5,250 nucleotides of DNA from Nitrospirota bacterium (lineage in GTDB: Bacteria > Nitrospirota > Nitrospiria > Nitrospirales > UBA8639): contig JAOUGQ010000222.1 of the NCBI GenBank assembly GCA_029865515.1, forward strand, positions 1-5,250, read 5' to 3'. The position numbers and the translations under genes are program-made. The notes beneath the pieces are model-generated. The model ran no database searches. It worked only from the letters and a program-made list of their open reading frames with translations, and had not been told where the DNA came from. Of this stretch, positions 4,717 to 5,250 are shown piece after piece (positions within the stretch are counted from its first letter, which is position 1; each line of letters begins with the position of its first letter).

Positions 4717-5250
4717 ATGGCGTATGAACCTGTTATTGGAGTTGAAGTGCATGCTCAACTCCAGACGAAGACCAAATTGTTTTGTGGCTGTCCCACCTCA
4801 TTCGGACTTCCGCCAAACACCCAAGTGTGTCCAACGTGTCTGGGATTGCCTGGGAGCTTGCCGGTGCTCAATCAACGTGCGGTGGAAATGGCTGTTCGCA
4901 CGGGCTTAGCACTTCACTGCGAGATCACCCTCACGAATCAATTTTCACGGAAAAATTACTTTTACCCCGATCTGCCGAAGGGCTATCAAATTTCGCAATA
5001 TGATCTGCCGATCTGTGGACCAGGTTGGCTGGATATTGCGGTCAATGGAGAAGGGAAGCGGGTTCGCATTCGTCGAGCGCATTTGGAAGAAGATGCGGGG
5101 AAAAATGTTCATGATGCGCACGTGGAAGGCAGCGGGGTGGACTTAAACCGGGCGGGAACTCCCTTGTTAGAAATTGTGACCGAACCCGACCTCCACTCTT
5201 CTGAAGAGGTGGATGCCTATTTAAAAGCCCTGCGTGATCTCTTGGTGGAT
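4717..5250 (+). CDS. gatB: Asp/Glu-tRNA(Asn/Gln) amidotransferase subunit B, N-terminal 178 codons (runs off right edge)
   Basis: An open frame from ATG 4717 runs without a stop to the window end and encodes the first 178 residues of GatB, about a third of the usual 475-490. GatB phosphorylates the mischarged Glu-tRNA(Gln) or Asp-tRNA(Asn) with ATP and amidates it with ammonia from GatA. Seen are PVIGVEVHAQL at 5-15 (with Glu10 and His12), a four-cysteine zinc-type set Cys23, Cys25, Cys38 and Cys41 (FCGC and CPTC), KNYFYPDLPKGYQISQYDLP at 79-98, RRAHLEEDAGK at 119-129 and DLNRAGTPLLEIVTEPD at 142-158. The acidic groups and His12 lie in the region known to bind metal and ATP. AGGAG (4698-4702) lies 14 bases before the ATG, a rather long spacing. 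An in-frame GTG at 4702 overlaps that site, so 4717 is preferred. The C-terminal helical and YqeY-like tail domains lie outside the window. Confidence 0.96.
   Translation, partial: MAYEPVIGVEVHAQLQTKTKLFCGCPTSFGLPPNTQVCPTCLGLPGSLPVLNQRAVEMAVRTGLALHCEITLTNQFSRKNYFYPDLPKGYQISQYDLPICGPGWLDIAVNGEGKRVRIRRAHLEEDAGKNVHDAHVEGSGVDLNRAGTPLLEIVTEPDLHSSEEVDAYLKALRDLLVD

Noticed and set aside
4724..5003. Two plus-strand frames of 61 and 73 codons (4724-4909 and 4782-5003)
   Set aside because: Both are out of phase with gatB, which covers the region with unbroken GatB motifs, so they are shadows.
1..5250. CRISPR array, tRNA or rRNA gene, insertion sequence, phage or defence genes
   Set aside because: No regularly spaced repeats, clover-leaf candidates, transposase motifs or terminal inverted repeats were seen. 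The coding content is almost entirely housekeeping genes.

Overview
The window is a compact stretch of bacterial chromosome made almost entirely of housekeeping genes. It has two transcription units diverging from a gap at 642-775. The base composition is moderate, by eye near 50% G+C. The gene style fits a Gram-negative-type bacterium that makes Gln-tRNA(Gln) and/or Asn-tRNA(Asn) by the indirect transamidation route. Splitting gatC, gatA and gatB with panD and a DUF948/YtxH membrane-protein pair reminds me of Nitrospirota-like genomes. That placement is a recollection-based guess and not proof of taxonomy.

The left, minus-strand unit holds rsmD (16S rRNA guanine-N2 methyltransferase). It is followed, through an ATGA stop/start overlap, by the first 11 codons of coaD (phosphopantetheine adenylyltransferase), which runs off the left edge. 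The gap at 642-775 carries a good sigma70-type promoter pointing right (707-736), which should serve radC (776-1483). No clear promoter was found for rsmD.

The right, plus-strand series is radC, a 201-base gap, gatC, panD, gatA, a DUF948 membrane protein, a YtxH-like membrane protein, and the first 178 codons of gatB, which is cut by the right edge. From gatA to gatB the genes are tightly packed (gaps of 14 and 42 bases and one 11-base overlap), as in an operon. gatC-panD and panD-gatA are separated by 59 and 75 bases, each with a perfect inverted repeat. GatC, GatA and GatB together form the tRNA-dependent amidotransferase. GatA releases ammonia from glutamine, GatB activates and amidates the mischarged tRNA, and GatC stabilises the pair.

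Two enzymes of coenzyme A synthesis occur here (panD complete, coaD only its start), but in opposite units. No RNA gene, CRISPR array, insertion sequence, phage gene or defence gene was seen. There is no strong case for a new system. The best points for a second look are the DUF948/YtxH pair between gatA and gatB, the 9-bp hairpin before a gatA that lacks a Shine-Dalgarno sequence, the repeat-bearing gatC leader, and a near-perfect internal ribosome-binding sequence inside the DUF948 gene.
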